A stretch of DNA of 64,000 bases from the NCBI GenBank assembly GCA_902800965.1, contig CADCGK010000007.1:63377-127376 (forward strand). The letters are read 5' to 3'. The notes beneath the pieces were generated by a model. That model had not been told where the DNA came from, searched no databases, and worked only from the letters and a program-made list of their open reading frames with translations. The translations under genes and the position numbers were made by a program. This document shows positions 16,498-25,389 of this stretch, in pieces. Each line of letters begins with the position of its first letter. Within the stretch, counting starts at the first letter, position 1. The stretch comes from an uncultured Bacteroidia bacterium (GTDB lineage Bacteria; Bacteroidota; Bacteroidia; Bacteroidales; F082).

Positions 16498-17556
16498 TCA
16501 AATCTTATTTATAGGTAAAACAGTCATTGGCTGAGTATTCAAAAGCATTGTACCCCATGTTAATCCAAGACCAAATGAAGAACATAATAGAGTCAGCGGA
16601 CGTGAAGTCAATTCATCACCAATCTCTGAAGACATTAACATTAATATGGAAGCTCCACCCAAGTTACCAAACTCTTGAAGGTTATATGGCACTTTCTCTA
16701 CTGGCAACTTTAACTTCTTCACTAAGCGATCAACAATTAGTTTGTTGGCTTGGTGTACAAGGAAGTAATCCACGTCCTTGTCTTTGTCCAAGCCCTGTTT
16801 TTCCAACATCTTCTTCACACTGATTGGTGGCTTGGTAATGGCAAAGGAGAACACATCCATGCCATTAATGAGGGCATCCTTAGGCGCACGAATAATGCCA
16901 TTGCCAAAATCTTCTTCAACGAATGATTCAGGAGTTACTGGGTGGCGATAGCCGCCGTGAGGAGTCATCAAAGCCTGATAGCCAGAACCCATCGTATTGA
17001 AATCAATAATGATGTCAGCAACCGTTGGATCATACTCCAAAGCCAAAGCTGTTCCACTGTCCCCAAATAACGGACCGCGGCTCTTGTCGTTGGGATTGCC
17101 CATACGCATAGCGGTGTCTCCCACCAAAATCAATGCACGTTTGGCTGTTCCTGCTGAAAGCATATTGCCAGCCACGTTGATGCAATACATGCAACCGCAG
17201 CAGCCCATCGGTACATCCAGCACAAAAGTGCTTGAAGGCAAGCCCATTCGATCTTGCAATATTGCAGAAGTTGGAGGCGTTTTGTAATCGCCAGTCACTG
17301 ACGCAAACAGCAATACATCCACACTTTCTTTCTCCCAACCTAAACCTGCCAACAAACGTTCACCTGCATCTAAGCACAAGTCGGAAGCACAAACATCATT
17401 TGGGGCAATATAGCGGTTCTTAATACCCACTGTTGCATCAAAGGTGTCAGCCTCCTCTTGTGTGAAATATGGTAGTTCGGCTGATTTAACAGGATGGTTA
17501 GGCACTGTTCCTGTCACACCGCGAACAGCCACATTTTTTATTTCCCAGTAAGCCAT
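16498..17556 (-). CDS. 3-oxoacyl-ACP synthase III-like (KAS III/FabH family)
   Basis: 352 residues. Thiolase-fold KAS III with the catalytic triad visible: Cys in VLDVPMGCCGCMYCINVAGN, His in YFLVHQANKLIV and Asn in LQEFGNLGGASILML. KAS III enzymes condense an acyl-CoA starter with malonyl-ACP. A housekeeping FabH is normally elsewhere; this copy lies beside its own ACP, an AMP-ligase and two SDR reductases within a polysaccharide locus, so it is probably a dedicated enzyme building a short beta-keto or hydroxy acyl group for sugar acylation. The active-site surrounding GCCGC is Cys-rich and unlike the usual ACxGF, which may reflect a different starter. Confidence 0.88.
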   Translation of the reverse strand: MAYWEIKNVAVRGVTGTVPNHPVKSAELPYFTQEEADTFDATVGIKNRYIAPNDVCASDLCLDAGERLLAGLGWEKESVDVLLFASVTGDYKTPPTSAILQDRMGLPSSTFVLDVPMGCCGCMYCINVAGNMLSAGTAKRALILVGDTAMRMGNPNDKSRGPLFGDSGTALALEYDPTVADIIIDFNTMGSGYQALMTPHGGYRHPVTPESFVEEDFGNGIIRAPKDALINGMDVFSFAITKPPISVKKMLEKQGLDKDKDVDYFLVHQANKLIVDRLVKKLKLPVEKVPYNLQEFGNLGGASILMLMSSEIGDELTSRPLTLLCSSFGLGLTWGTMLLNTQPMTVLPINKI

Positions 17557-17572
17557 ATATACATGTTATAAG

Positions 17573-17812
17573 TTAGAGGGCAATGTCATACTTAGCCAAT
17601 ACCGCCTTGGCATTGTCGTAAGACGTGAATTCCAAAATATCTTCTGCATCGAGCATGATGTCAAATTCGTCTTCCACCGACGAGGTGAGGCTCAGTTGAC
17701 GAACAGAGTCCCAACCTTCCACGTTACATTTATCAAAATTGTTGTTCAGAGCAGATTCTTCAACAGAGAACACTTCACAGAAAATTTTGTTGAGTTTTTC
17801 TAAATTTGTCAT
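17573..17812 (-). CDS. Acyl carrier protein (first of two)
   Basis: 79 residues, acidic, with the phosphopantetheine attachment Ser in NVEGWDSVRQLSL (the DS motif, GWDS rather than the DSL of primary-metabolism ACP). Helical pattern and length are normal for a discrete ACP/PCP. It lies between the KAS III and the AMP-dependent ligase, which are its probable partners: the ligase would load an acid onto it, or the synthase would extend it. A second ACP (20722-20958) is present in the same module. Confidence 0.9.
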   Translation of the reverse strand: MTNLEKLNKIFCEVFSVEESALNNNFDKCNVEGWDSVRQLSLTSSVEDEFDIMLDAEDILEFTSYDNAKAVLAKYDIAL

Positions 17813-17823
17813 GATGATTTTTT

Positions 17824-19194
17824 TTATTGATTGATTACTTTTCCAGCCTCGTTGCGCAATATCTCTTTCACCACCTGCACCTCTATGCGCTGATGGAATA
17901 GGTGGGTTTTCTCTTCGATGAAGGCGGGCAGCACCTCCTGCAAGCGGGCATCGGTCACCAGCACCACCAGCCTCTCATCGTCGCCCTTGCAGTAGCAGTC
18001 TGTCTTATATTCAGCCTTAATCATTCGCTCCACCTCATCGAGGCCGATGCGCAGGCCGTAAATCTTCAAAAAGCGTTTCAGGCGGCCAATGATGAAATAA
18101 CAGCCGTCGGCATCACGTCGGGCAAGGTCGCCCGTGTGCATCACACCATGGTTTTCGTCGCCTTTCAGCAAATCCTCTCTACAGGTTGCATAGCCAAGCG
18201 TCACGTTCTCGCCACGATACACCATTTCGCCCTGCGCTTCGCCCTCGAAGGTCTCGTTGCCATTGTCATCCACAATAGAAAGCTGGCCACCTGGCTCGGC
18301 AATGCCGATACTGCACACCTTCTGCAAAGCCAAATCAGAAGGCAGATAGGCCATGCGTGCGGTACATTCACTCTGGCCGTAGGTGGCAATAAACTGCTTG
18401 CCCTTTTCGGCAGCATATTTGGCCAAGGTATTCCACATCGCCTCGGTCAGTTTGCCACCGCCTTGGGTGATTACCTTCAGGTTGGGCAAGTCCATACGGG
18501 TGAAGCGCATTTTAGCGAGAACCTCATAGCTGTACGGTACACCCGTATAACTTGTAGCCTCTTTCAGCGTAGCCCAGAAGCCTTTGTCCAACAGCGAGCG
18601 ACCACTCAGCAGCAAGGTGGAACCAGCCAAAAGATGCGAGGCAATCACCGAGAGACCCATAGTGTAGTGCATAGGCAGGATGGCCATAGCCTTCTCCGTG
18701 CCATCCAGTTTGAACAATCTACGTACATTGTCAGCATTAGCCTCGATATTGCGATAACTGTGGCGCACCAACTTGGGGCTACCTGTTGAGCCACTGGTAG
18801 GCAGCAGTAGTGAAAGCTCGTCATACATCGGGGTACGCTTATTACCTGTCTTCACCAAGCAATAGCTCCAAGCGGAAAATACCACTTTCCTGCCTTCAGC
18901 TTTGGCTTGCGGCATCCAAAGGTATTCCGGCTGATACAACTCATAAAGGTGATTGTACAATCCTTCCTCGGTGGCAGCGCTGATGATGAGCGGCACAATG
19001 CGGTTGCATAATGCTGCGGTATAGCCCAGCAACGAACCGATGCAGTTCTCCGAAAGGATGAATATCAGCGACCGCTGCGGCAACTTGGCAAACACGGCAG
19101 CAAAGTCGCAAATCTCTCCGTAGGTAATGGAGCGTTCGCTATCGTCGATAGCCGCGACCTTGTCTTTTGGCTTCTTATTTAATCCAAGGAACAC
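17824..19194 (-). CDS. AMP-dependent acyl ligase/synthetase
   Basis: 456 residues, ANL superfamily. Signatures in order: phosphate-binding LLLPTSGSTGSPKLVRHSY, ATYGQSECTARMAYL (the ATP/adenine motif), GDLARRDADGCYFIIGRLKR (hinge Asp region) and the C-terminal NEAGKVINQ with the catalytic Lys. It activates a carboxylic acid as an acyl-adenylate and passes it to CoA or, given the neighbouring gene, to the ACP at 17573. Slightly short compared with typical 500-residue ligases, mostly in the N-terminal part. The acid is unknown; a short hydroxy- or branched acid for sugar N-acylation is the favoured inference. Confidence 0.88.
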   Translation of the reverse strand: MFLGLNKKPKDKVAAIDDSERSITYGEICDFAAVFAKLPQRSLIFILSENCIGSLLGYTAALCNRIVPLIISAATEEGLYNHLYELYQPEYLWMPQAKAEGRKVVFSAWSYCLVKTGNKRTPMYDELSLLLPTSGSTGSPKLVRHSYRNIEANADNVRRLFKLDGTEKAMAILPMHYTMGLSVIASHLLAGSTLLLSGRSLLDKGFWATLKEATSYTGVPYSYEVLAKMRFTRMDLPNLKVITQGGGKLTEAMWNTLAKYAAEKGKQFIATYGQSECTARMAYLPSDLALQKVCSIGIAEPGGQLSIVDDNGNETFEGEAQGEMVYRGENVTLGYATCREDLLKGDENHGVMHTGDLARRDADGCYFIIGRLKRFLKIYGLRIGLDEVERMIKAEYKTDCYCKGDDERLVVLVTDARLQEVLPAFIEEKTHLFHQRIEVQVVKEILRNEAGKVINQ

Positions 19195-19230
19195 CTGATC
19201 AACTTTTAGTTTTTATTTTTTTACTTTTAA

Positions 19231-19968
19231 CTATATTATGGCTCCGCCATCGATGCCAATAATCTGTCCTGTCATATAAGACGATTGGTCAGAGGCAAGG
19301 AACAGGCACAGGTTGGCTACTTCTTCAGGGTTGGCAAGCCTGCCAAATGGCACATCATTTATCTTGTGGGCAAACTTCTCTTCCAGCACTGCCTTGAATC
19401 GTTCTGACCCTACCATACCGGGAGCAATGGCATTGACACGGATATGGCTTTCAGCCAATTCCTTGGCAGCCGACTTGGTGGCTGCTATTACCGCACCCTT
19501 AGTAGCAGCGTAAGAGAGTTGGCCTTTTGATCCCTTCTCACCCACCATACTAGCCATATTGATGATGGAGCCGCTTTGCTGACGGGTCATAATTCTTGAC
19601 ACCAACGACATCAAGTGAACCAACGCGACTACATTCACGTCCAGCATCTTGCGGAACTTATCATAGTCAATCATCGGCATCAGCTCGTATGAGATAAGAC
19701 CAGCAATATTGGCTAGCACATCTATACGGCCATGTCCCTTTTTGATAGCCATTACAACATTTTTCACAGCTGCAAAGTCACAAATATCCAATTGGATTGG
19801 AACGATTCTGCCACTATTTGAAGAGAATTCATCCACCCATTCCAACCCTTTGATGTCAGCGGCATACACCACTGCTCCTTCGTTAGCAAAAAGTTTTGCT
19901 GTGGCTTGTCCGATACCTGCTCCAGCTCCAGTGACAACAGCCACCTTACCACTTAAAATAACATTCAT
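19231..19968 (-). CDS. SDR-family oxidoreductase (FabG-like, first)
   Basis: 245 residues. Classical short-chain dehydrogenase: cofactor motif VVTGAGAGIGQATAKLF, NIAGLISYE (the NNAG equivalent), active-site Ser in GSIINMASMVGEKGS, and YAATKGAV with the Tyr-x3-Lys pair. FabG-type enzymes reduce beta-ketoacyl-ACP to beta-hydroxyacyl-ACP. Beside KAS III and ACP genes this is the probable function; a sugar-keto reductase is the alternative. It is 5 bp from the second SDR gene, and the two are distant relatives. Confidence 0.87.
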   Translation of the reverse strand: MNVILSGKVAVVTGAGAGIGQATAKLFANEGAVVYAADIKGLEWVDEFSSNSGRIVPIQLDICDFAAVKNVVMAIKKGHGRIDVLANIAGLISYELMPMIDYDKFRKMLDVNVVALVHLMSLVSRIMTRQQSGSIINMASMVGEKGSKGQLSYAATKGAVIAATKSAAKELAESHIRVNAIAPGMVGSERFKAVLEEKFAHKINDVPFGRLANPEEVANLCLFLASDQSSYMTGQIIGIDGGAII

Positions 19969-19973
19969 AACTA

Positions 19974-20729
19974 TTAAAAAAGAGTTTTACCACCATCAAT
20001 AATTAGTGCATGACCTGTAACAAACGATGAAGCATCTGACAAAAGATACACAACTCCCAAAGCCACTTCACGTGGTTCACCATATCTTTTCATTGGATAG
20101 GTCTGAATATCCTTTTGCCTATCTTCCTCAGAGTAAGTGCCCGGTTTAAGCAATCCAGTATTAATCATACCCGGATTAACGCTATTGCAACGTATGCTTT
20201 GAGATGCCGATTCTAAAGCCACATTTTTCATAAACACCTGAAGAGCACCTTTAGAAGCACCATACATTGCATTGCCAAAGGCAGTGGTAAACACCCCTCC
20301 AATAGACACGGTGAATACAATTGACGCCCCTTTTTGGAATTTCTTATTCTTCAATAAACGTTGTGTTAGGAAAACAGGTGCCAATGTGTTTACCGATAGT
20401 ATACGGTCAAAATCATACTTATTGATAAATTTAACAGGCATAGGTTTGGTCACACCAGCATTACTAACCATCCCATCAAGTTTATCAATTTGTGCAACCA
20501 AACTATCAATGTCATTATCTTGAGTAAGATTTGCTAAATAATAGCAATGACTATCATTATTATCCAACAATTCAAGAGTTTTTTTTAAACCCTCTTCGTT
20601 GATATCTGTCAGTATTAATTTAGCACCAAGTTTCGAACATTCAATTGAGGTTGCACGACCTATTCCTCCCGCTGCACCTGTAATGAGTATGGTCTTATCT
20701 TGAAGTGAAAAAGGGTTATAATTAATCAT
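19974..20729 (-). CDS. SDR-family oxidoreductase (FabG-like, second)
   Basis: 251 residues. Cofactor motif ILITGAAGGIGRATSIEC, SNAGVTKPMPVKF, catalytic Ser region ASIVFTVSIGGVF and YGASKGALQVFM with Tyr and Lys. The C-terminal VTGHALIIDGGKTLF is standard. It overlaps the second ACP gene by 8 bp (stop/start region 20722-20729), an unusually tight link suggesting that it acts on acyl groups carried by that ACP. Two reductases could set two hydroxyl groups on a diketo chain built by two rounds of condensation, which is inference. Confidence 0.87.
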   Translation of the reverse strand: MINYNPFSLQDKTILITGAAGGIGRATSIECSKLGAKLILTDINEEGLKKTLELLDNNDSHCYYLANLTQDNDIDSLVAQIDKLDGMVSNAGVTKPMPVKFINKYDFDRILSVNTLAPVFLTQRLLKNKKFQKGASIVFTVSIGGVFTTAFGNAMYGASKGALQVFMKNVALESASQSIRCNSVNPGMINTGLLKPGTYSEEDRQKDIQTYPMKRYGEPREVALGVVYLLSDASSFVTGHALIIDGGKTLF

Positions 20730-20958
20730 TGATCTTGGTTTTCACAATTTTAAACAAATCTTCAATAGTAACTGAAGATGACATATCATTAGCATTGAGT
20801 GCCACGCCATACTCTTCATCAACCATTGCAATGATAGATAAAGCTATTAGCGATGAATACTCTTCCAAATTATGAAATACGGTTTCGGGAGTGAATTCGC
20901 TCAATTCTGTGTCGTCAAATTGTTCAGCGAAATGCTCAATAAATTCTTTAATCTCCAT
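20722..20958 (-). CDS. Acyl carrier protein (second of two)
   Basis: 78 residues, acidic. The expected attachment region reads HNLEEYSSLIALSIIAMVD, with Ser in EEYSS followed by the hydrophobic helix II of ACPs. The canonical DSL is replaced by YSSL, as in many stand-alone carrier proteins of surface-glycan clusters. It overlaps the SDR at 19974-20729. With the other ACP it may hold substrate and product pools of the acyl module separately. Confidence 0.85.
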   Translation of the reverse strand: MEIKEFIEHFAEQFDDTELSEFTPETVFHNLEEYSSLIALSIIAMVDEEYGVALNANDMSSSVTIEDLFKIVKTKIND

Positions 20959-20983
20959 AACTGATTATTATTTAAGTTAATAA

Positions 20984-21613
20984 TTACATAAGTTTCTTTG
21001 CAGGAATGCCCATCACTGTCGTACCAGCTTTCACTTTCTTTATCACAAAACTTAAAGCCCCAACATGCGCACCGTTTTCAACAACCACCTTATGGCTGAT
21101 TACTGCTGATGTGTGAATATTTACATTGTCCTCAACAATCACACCACCTACACAGGTCACGTGAGTGTCTATTCTGTTCCAATTACCAATTATTGCATCA
21201 TGACCAATCACCGTATAAGCTTGGATCATATTATAGTCACCGACCACAGCATCATTTCCTATTACGGTATATGCACCAATAAAATTACCTTTCCCAAGCT
21301 TAGCATTAGTTTGAATACGAGCTGTCTTGTGAATTAGACCAATAAATTCACCGCCACGATTAATGATTTCCTCCATACAAGGACGGCGCGCTAAACCTCC
21401 AATGGAAGAAACAAACACATCGTTTGATTCTGGTTGATAGTCTCTAATAGTTCCGATAACAGGAGGATAATTAGGATAGCCTTCCAAAGCAGCCAAATTG
21501 TCATCAATAAAACCTTTGATGACGAAAGACTCACTATAGCCAATACTCTCGATGGCGTTACTGAATATTGTACGGCCCATTCCACCTGCCCCAATGATAA
21601 CTAAATTCTTCAT
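20984..21613 (-). CDS. PglD/NeuD-type sugar acyltransferase
   Basis: 209 residues. N-terminal Rossmann-like subdomain (NLVIIGAGGMGRTIFSNAI) followed by a left-handed beta-helix with hexapeptide repeats (IQTNAKLGKGNFIGAYTVIG onward), as in PglD and NeuD sialic-acid O-acetyltransferases. His residues in RIDTHVTCVGG and SAVISHKVV match the catalytic base positions. PglD acetylates UDP-4-amino-sugar with acetyl-CoA. Because the gene directly follows an ACP, it may instead take an acyl group from acyl-ACP. It lies 7 bp before the PglC-type transferase, as pglD-pglC pairs do in other species. Confidence 0.88.
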   Translation of the reverse strand: MKNLVIIGAGGMGRTIFSNAIESIGYSESFVIKGFIDDNLAALEGYPNYPPVIGTIRDYQPESNDVFVSSIGGLARRPCMEEIINRGGEFIGLIHKTARIQTNAKLGKGNFIGAYTVIGNDAVVGDYNMIQAYTVIGHDAIIGNWNRIDTHVTCVGGVIVEDNVNIHTSAVISHKVVVENGAHVGALSFVIKKVKAGTTVMGIPAKKLM

Positions 21614-21619
21614 ATAATC

Positions 21620-22228
21620 TTAATTATTTCCAGTAAATGCCTCCATTGTTGCTGCGCTAGCAGAATTAATATCCTTTCTCATAAGCACATTCTTGATGGT
21701 GATGAGAATAACCTTTAAATCTGTCCATAGTGTGCAGTGATCCACATACCACACATCAAGTTTGAACTTCTCCGTCCAGCTAATGGCATTGCGGCCATGA
21801 CACTGCGCCCATCCTGTAATTCCCGGTCTTACCTCATGACGACGTTTTTGTTCCACATTATACAAGGGCAAATACCGTACCAGCAGAGGTCTGGGGCCAA
21901 TCAGCGACATGTCACCCTTAAAGACATTTACCAACTGCGGCAATTCATCAACCGAAGTAGAGCGCACAAATTTACCAATTTTTGTCAAACGTTGTGCATC
22001 AGGCAATAATTCTCCATCATCACCCCTTTCGTCAGTCATTGTCTTGAACTTGATAACTTTAAAGATCTTTTCATCTTTGCCAGGACGTTCTTGGAAGAAA
22101 AAAGCGCCGGCACCTTTGTTGGCAAAATGGAGGAAGATGGCAACCAATAAGATAAACCAACCAATACACAATAGTGCAATGCTGGAGATGAGGATGTCTA
22201 AGAGACGTTTAAAAAAGTGTTTGTACAT
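21620..22228 (-). CDS. Initiating sugar transferase (PglC-like phosphoglycosyl transferase)
   Basis: 202 residues from ATG 22228; an upstream in-frame start at 22357 would overlap the deacetylase gene and add a non-conserved 43-residue leader, so the shorter form is preferred. The protein opens with MYKHFFKRLLDILISSIALL (reentrant membrane helix) and carries KFKTMTDERGDDGEL, STSVDELPQLVNVFKGDMSL, IGPRPLLVRYLPLY and RPGITGWAQCHGRN. Belongs to PF02397 and is close to PglC, which transfers phospho-diNAc-bacillosamine to undecaprenyl phosphate. With PglF-, PglE- and PglD-like genes in the same locus, it most likely initiates the repeat unit with a 4-acylamino-6-deoxy sugar. Confidence 0.88.
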   Translation of the reverse strand: MYKHFFKRLLDILISSIALLCIGWFILLVAIFLHFANKGAGAFFFQERPGKDEKIFKVIKFKTMTDERGDDGELLPDAQRLTKIGKFVRSTSVDELPQLVNVFKGDMSLIGPRPLLVRYLPLYNVEQKRRHEVRPGITGWAQCHGRNAISWTEKFKLDVWYVDHCTLWTDLKVILITIKNVLMRKDINSASAATMEAFTGNN

Positions 22229-22326
22229 GCTTTTTTTATTTTCAACATCGAAAAACGCAAATAACTGCGAAACAATTATGTTTTTTCCGATTCTTTCGGG
22301 ACTTTCGATGTTAATTAAATCCCAAT

Positions 22327-23202
22327 CTATAGTGTCACTATTGATGCAGTTGTCCAATCAATCGCCTCATCCGCCTGCTGCACCCCAACAAACTCCATAT
22401 CGTCAATCAGATGCATCATCTTTTGGAAGGCATTCTTTTTTCCAAGATTCGCTTTTAAGCATCTTGTATAACGCGCCTTTAACGTTCCTTTTTCTTTGTA
22501 ATACGCCTCGTATGACTCCCGAGATTGTATAGTTTTATGCTCTGGCACTAAATCCCCTATATGGAAATAGCACATCGCATACGAGCTTTTTTTCATCTCC
22601 TTCTCCACAAAACCTAATGGGAAGAATCTGAAATATCCACCACCAGAATATGCCATCTCCTTTCCCAGCACCTTGGTGGTACATACCGGGAACTCTTTCA
22701 AGCGAATTCCTTTATAATTCACTATACAGGGCGTTTTTTGTCCAAAATGCGGAAAACCGCCAAAGTCCCTTGCCGCAGGGAAAATGGAAGCGTCTCTTTC
22801 GATGCCGTTTTCTGCCAAAATCTCAAATGCCCACTTGTTTTTCTCACCAATGGAAAACGCAGGAGCACGATAGCTTTTCACCTTTTCGCCAATACATTGT
22901 TCAAGGCTATCCACTGCTTGACGAGTATCTTCACGACATTCAGTCTCAGTCATTTTATTAAGCCATGTATGAATATTGGAATGGCACCCTATTTCATGGC
23001 CTTGTACCTGTATTTTTCTGATAACTTCGGGGAATAGTCTTCCCATTTCGCCCACACAAAAAAATGTGGCCTTCGTTTGTCGTTCATCCAGTTTGTTCAG
23101 AATGGCATCAAGATAACGGTAAAATTCAGCATTTTTTTCTATTGGACCGCCTTTTTGATGGTTTAGATACCATTCTTCTATGTCGAAGGTGAGGAGATTC
23201 AT
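22327..23202 (-). CDS. Polysaccharide deacetylase family protein
   Basis: 291 residues, NodB-homology domain: LLTFDIEEWYLN supplies the catalytic Asp pair, ATFFCVGEMGRLFPEVIRKI and HEIGCHSNIHTWLNKM (the metal-binding His-x3-His of motif 2), SYRAPAFSI (motif 3), and a terminal CYFHIGDLVPEH. Proteins with this exact layout (DUF3473-like C-terminus, about 290 residues) occur in O-antigen and exopolysaccharide loci and remove N-acetyl groups from sugars. It overlaps the acyltransferase gene by 4 bp. A role in de-N-acetylation of a nucleotide- or lipid-linked sugar before re-acylation by the neighbouring acyl module is a tempting inference. Confidence 0.88.
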   Translation of the reverse strand: MNLLTFDIEEWYLNHQKGGPIEKNAEFYRYLDAILNKLDERQTKATFFCVGEMGRLFPEVIRKIQVQGHEIGCHSNIHTWLNKMTETECREDTRQAVDSLEQCIGEKVKSYRAPAFSIGEKNKWAFEILAENGIERDASIFPAARDFGGFPHFGQKTPCIVNYKGIRLKEFPVCTTKVLGKEMAYSGGGYFRFFPLGFVEKEMKKSSYAMCYFHIGDLVPEHKTIQSRESYEAYYKEKGTLKARYTRCLKANLGKKNAFQKMMHLIDDMEFVGVQQADEAIDWTTASIVTL

Positions 23203-24293
23203 TTTACTGTATTTCTTTTATTCTTTATTCTAACAATCAACACCATAATTGCAGTAGTTGCCAAGAGGGTAATTAACAATGCTAATAACGCTGTCCAAGT
23301 TCCTCTCATGACTGCCATTCTTTCCATTCCCAATACTGACGCAAGGGCAACTATTACAAAACCTTTAATAGGATTATGGATTACCATTGCAATAAAGCTA
23401 TTCTGTCCAAACCATTTTACACCTCTCATCCATTTATATTCATTTATTTTCGATTGAGCTATTAATGAACACATAAAGATAAAAGCAAACACTCCTATTA
23501 AACCAATAGGATAAAAGATAAATGGGTTATGTATGCTGGCATGACCCATAGACACCTTTCCGTTATACAAACCACCATAATAGACTACTACAAACAATAC
23601 AAGCATCAATAAAAAAGAAAACCATCTTTTTTTGTTGACAAATTGTTCAAATCTTTGATGTCCAACATTCTTAATAAAAAGATGTCCGCTGGCATAGAAT
23701 ATGATTGCCGCCATGGCCACTTCTAGGCTCCAAGGCAAGGTGGTAAAATCGAAAAATGTACAATAGTTGATTAATACATAACTCAATATGGCAAACAGTA
23801 AACAGACAAATACATTCCAAACATCTGGAAGTTTTGAAATCCAATAATATGCCAATTCTATCACAAACAAACACGACACAAACCATAGTGGCACGTTATG
23901 CACCAAATAACCTTCAGACCCTTGAGCAATGAAAGTCTGCAACAAAGGCATCCAATAACTATCCACCCTGGCATGAGTTATATAAGAGAACAACGCCCAT
24001 ATTGCCCATGTAATAAATGAATAGATGATATATGGAATAATAAGCGTTTGTACTCTGCGTTTTATAAATGATATGAAATCAGGGTATTTATCTTGTACGA
24101 ACACCATCCCACTTAAAAAGAAGAACAGTGGAATGTGGAAAGCATATACAAAAGTTACACTTTTACCTACTGCAATATGTCCCCACATAATGGTGAGCAT
24201 ACCCAATGCTTTTGCAATATCAATATAATCCAAACGTTTCTTTACCAATGTATTGGTCATTGTTTTTTTATCTGAGTTTTTTATTTCTACCAT
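23199..24293 (-). CDS. Acyltransferase family 3 integral membrane protein
   Basis: 364 residues (an alternative ATG at 24260 would remove 11 residues and the 26-bp overlap with the ATP-grasp gene). About ten membrane helices. The first reads RLDYIDIAKALGMLTIMWGH, with the RxxxxDxxKxxxxxxxxxxH pattern of AT3 (PF01757) O-acyltransferases. Such proteins O-acetylate sugars on the periplasmic side or during export. Start and stop overlap neighbours, so it is in the main transcript. AT-rich composition. Confidence 0.85.
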   Translation of the reverse strand: MVEIKNSDKKTMTNTLVKKRLDYIDIAKALGMLTIMWGHIAVGKSVTFVYAFHIPLFFFLSGMVFVQDKYPDFISFIKRRVQTLIIPYIIYSFITWAIWALFSYITHARVDSYWMPLLQTFIAQGSEGYLVHNVPLWFVSCLFVIELAYYWISKLPDVWNVFVCLLFAILSYVLINYCTFFDFTTLPWSLEVAMAAIIFYASGHLFIKNVGHQRFEQFVNKKRWFSFLLMLVLFVVVYYGGLYNGKVSMGHASIHNPFIFYPIGLIGVFAFIFMCSLIAQSKINEYKWMRGVKWFGQNSFIAMVIHNPIKGFVIVALASVLGMERMAVMRGTWTALLALLITLLATTAIMVLIVRIKNKRNTVK

Positions 24294-25389
24294 TTATTTT
24301 TCCAAGTCCCTCAGCCAACCATGTCCACCAAGTGGAAGGATCTTGTTTGTATATATCCTGATAAAAAATGTCTTTCCCGAAGAATTTCAACCAACCTGGT
24401 TTGGCATGAAAACGACTGGGCGACTTCATCAACCACATGATGTCAATGCCCATGTAGCGCAATACTTTACCTGGATTGTACTTGTATTCTAGAATAACCT
24501 TTCCAAGTGCATCATTTGCAATGATTTCCGGGAAGTTAACTCCCGAAATAGCGGCAGCACGCAGACTGGCTGGAACCCGAGGGTTGATCTCTATGATTTT
24601 GTAGGCACCATTGTCCAAGCGCTGCAAGACGTCGAAGTCGGCCATGCCCACCCAATTCAACTTGTCAAGACAGTCTTTGCAGATTTGAAGTATATTATCG
24701 TTTTCTACCGTAATACAACAAGCACTACTCCCAGCCCCAATTGGATACATCCTAACAATTTTCAATATCGTATAAGCCGGAAATTTTCCATGAGCATCAC
24801 GATAGAGCATCACATTAAAATAGTACTCTTTGTTCTCGATGAATTCCTGTAAGGTGCAAGAACCATATTTCTGGCTGACGGAAGGATATTTTTCCTGCAA
24901 TTCTGCAATCGAGTTTACCTTGGTAATACCTCGGGCTCCAACGGAATAGTCTGGTTTAATTAAAGCCGGAAAACCGACTTCATTTGCGGTGTTCTTCAAG
25001 GTATCTTCTGACAAACGAGCAGTTTTGGGATGAGGGACATTGTTTTCTTCGCAAAAAGCCATAAAACGACTCTTGTCCTCCACCTGATACACCTGATCAT
25101 AGTCGGGCACGGCACATTTGACACCAAACCTATTCTCAATTACATCCTTATGCTTGCTGATGAAAGGCACCGTCATGTCGCTGACGGGGATCAACACGTC
25201 GAAATGCTCCTTTTCCAACAAGCCAAACAGACTCTCATCACCGGCTTTGACATCAGAATACACCTTCTTGAAGAAGTGGCTTTTTCGACACATCAGATTG
25301 GATGTGACGACGCTCACCTCATGATTCTTATAGAGAGAGCAGCCACAGGAAAGCCCTTGAAGTCCACCACCGGCAATTAGGATTTTCAT
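24268..25389 (-). CDS. ATP-grasp family enzyme
   Basis: 373 residues. The N-terminal Rossmann-like part MKILIAGGGLQGLSCGC, the ATP-grasp core FPALIKPDYSVGARGITKV (phosphate loop) and YKIIEINPRVPASLRAAA (metal-binding Glu/Asn) place it in the carbamoyl-phosphate-synthase-like ATP-grasp group (COG3919/PF15632 style). These ligases join a carboxylate to an amine or similar through an acyl phosphate. In surface-glycan loci they attach amino acids or related groups to uronic acids or amino sugars. It overlaps the WbuB-like GT gene downstream... of which it is translationally coupled by a 4-bp overlap at 25386-25389. Substrate unknown. Confidence 0.82.
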   Translation of the reverse strand: MKILIAGGGLQGLSCGCSLYKNHEVSVVTSNLMCRKSHFFKKVYSDVKAGDESLFGLLEKEHFDVLIPVSDMTVPFISKHKDVIENRFGVKCAVPDYDQVYQVEDKSRFMAFCEENNVPHPKTARLSEDTLKNTANEVGFPALIKPDYSVGARGITKVNSIAELQEKYPSVSQKYGSCTLQEFIENKEYYFNVMLYRDAHGKFPAYTILKIVRMYPIGAGSSACCITVENDNILQICKDCLDKLNWVGMADFDVLQRLDNGAYKIIEINPRVPASLRAAAISGVNFPEIIANDALGKVILEYKYNPGKVLRYMGIDIMWLMKSPSRFHAKPGWLKFFGKDIFYQDIYKQDPSTWWTWLAEGLGKINGRNKKLR

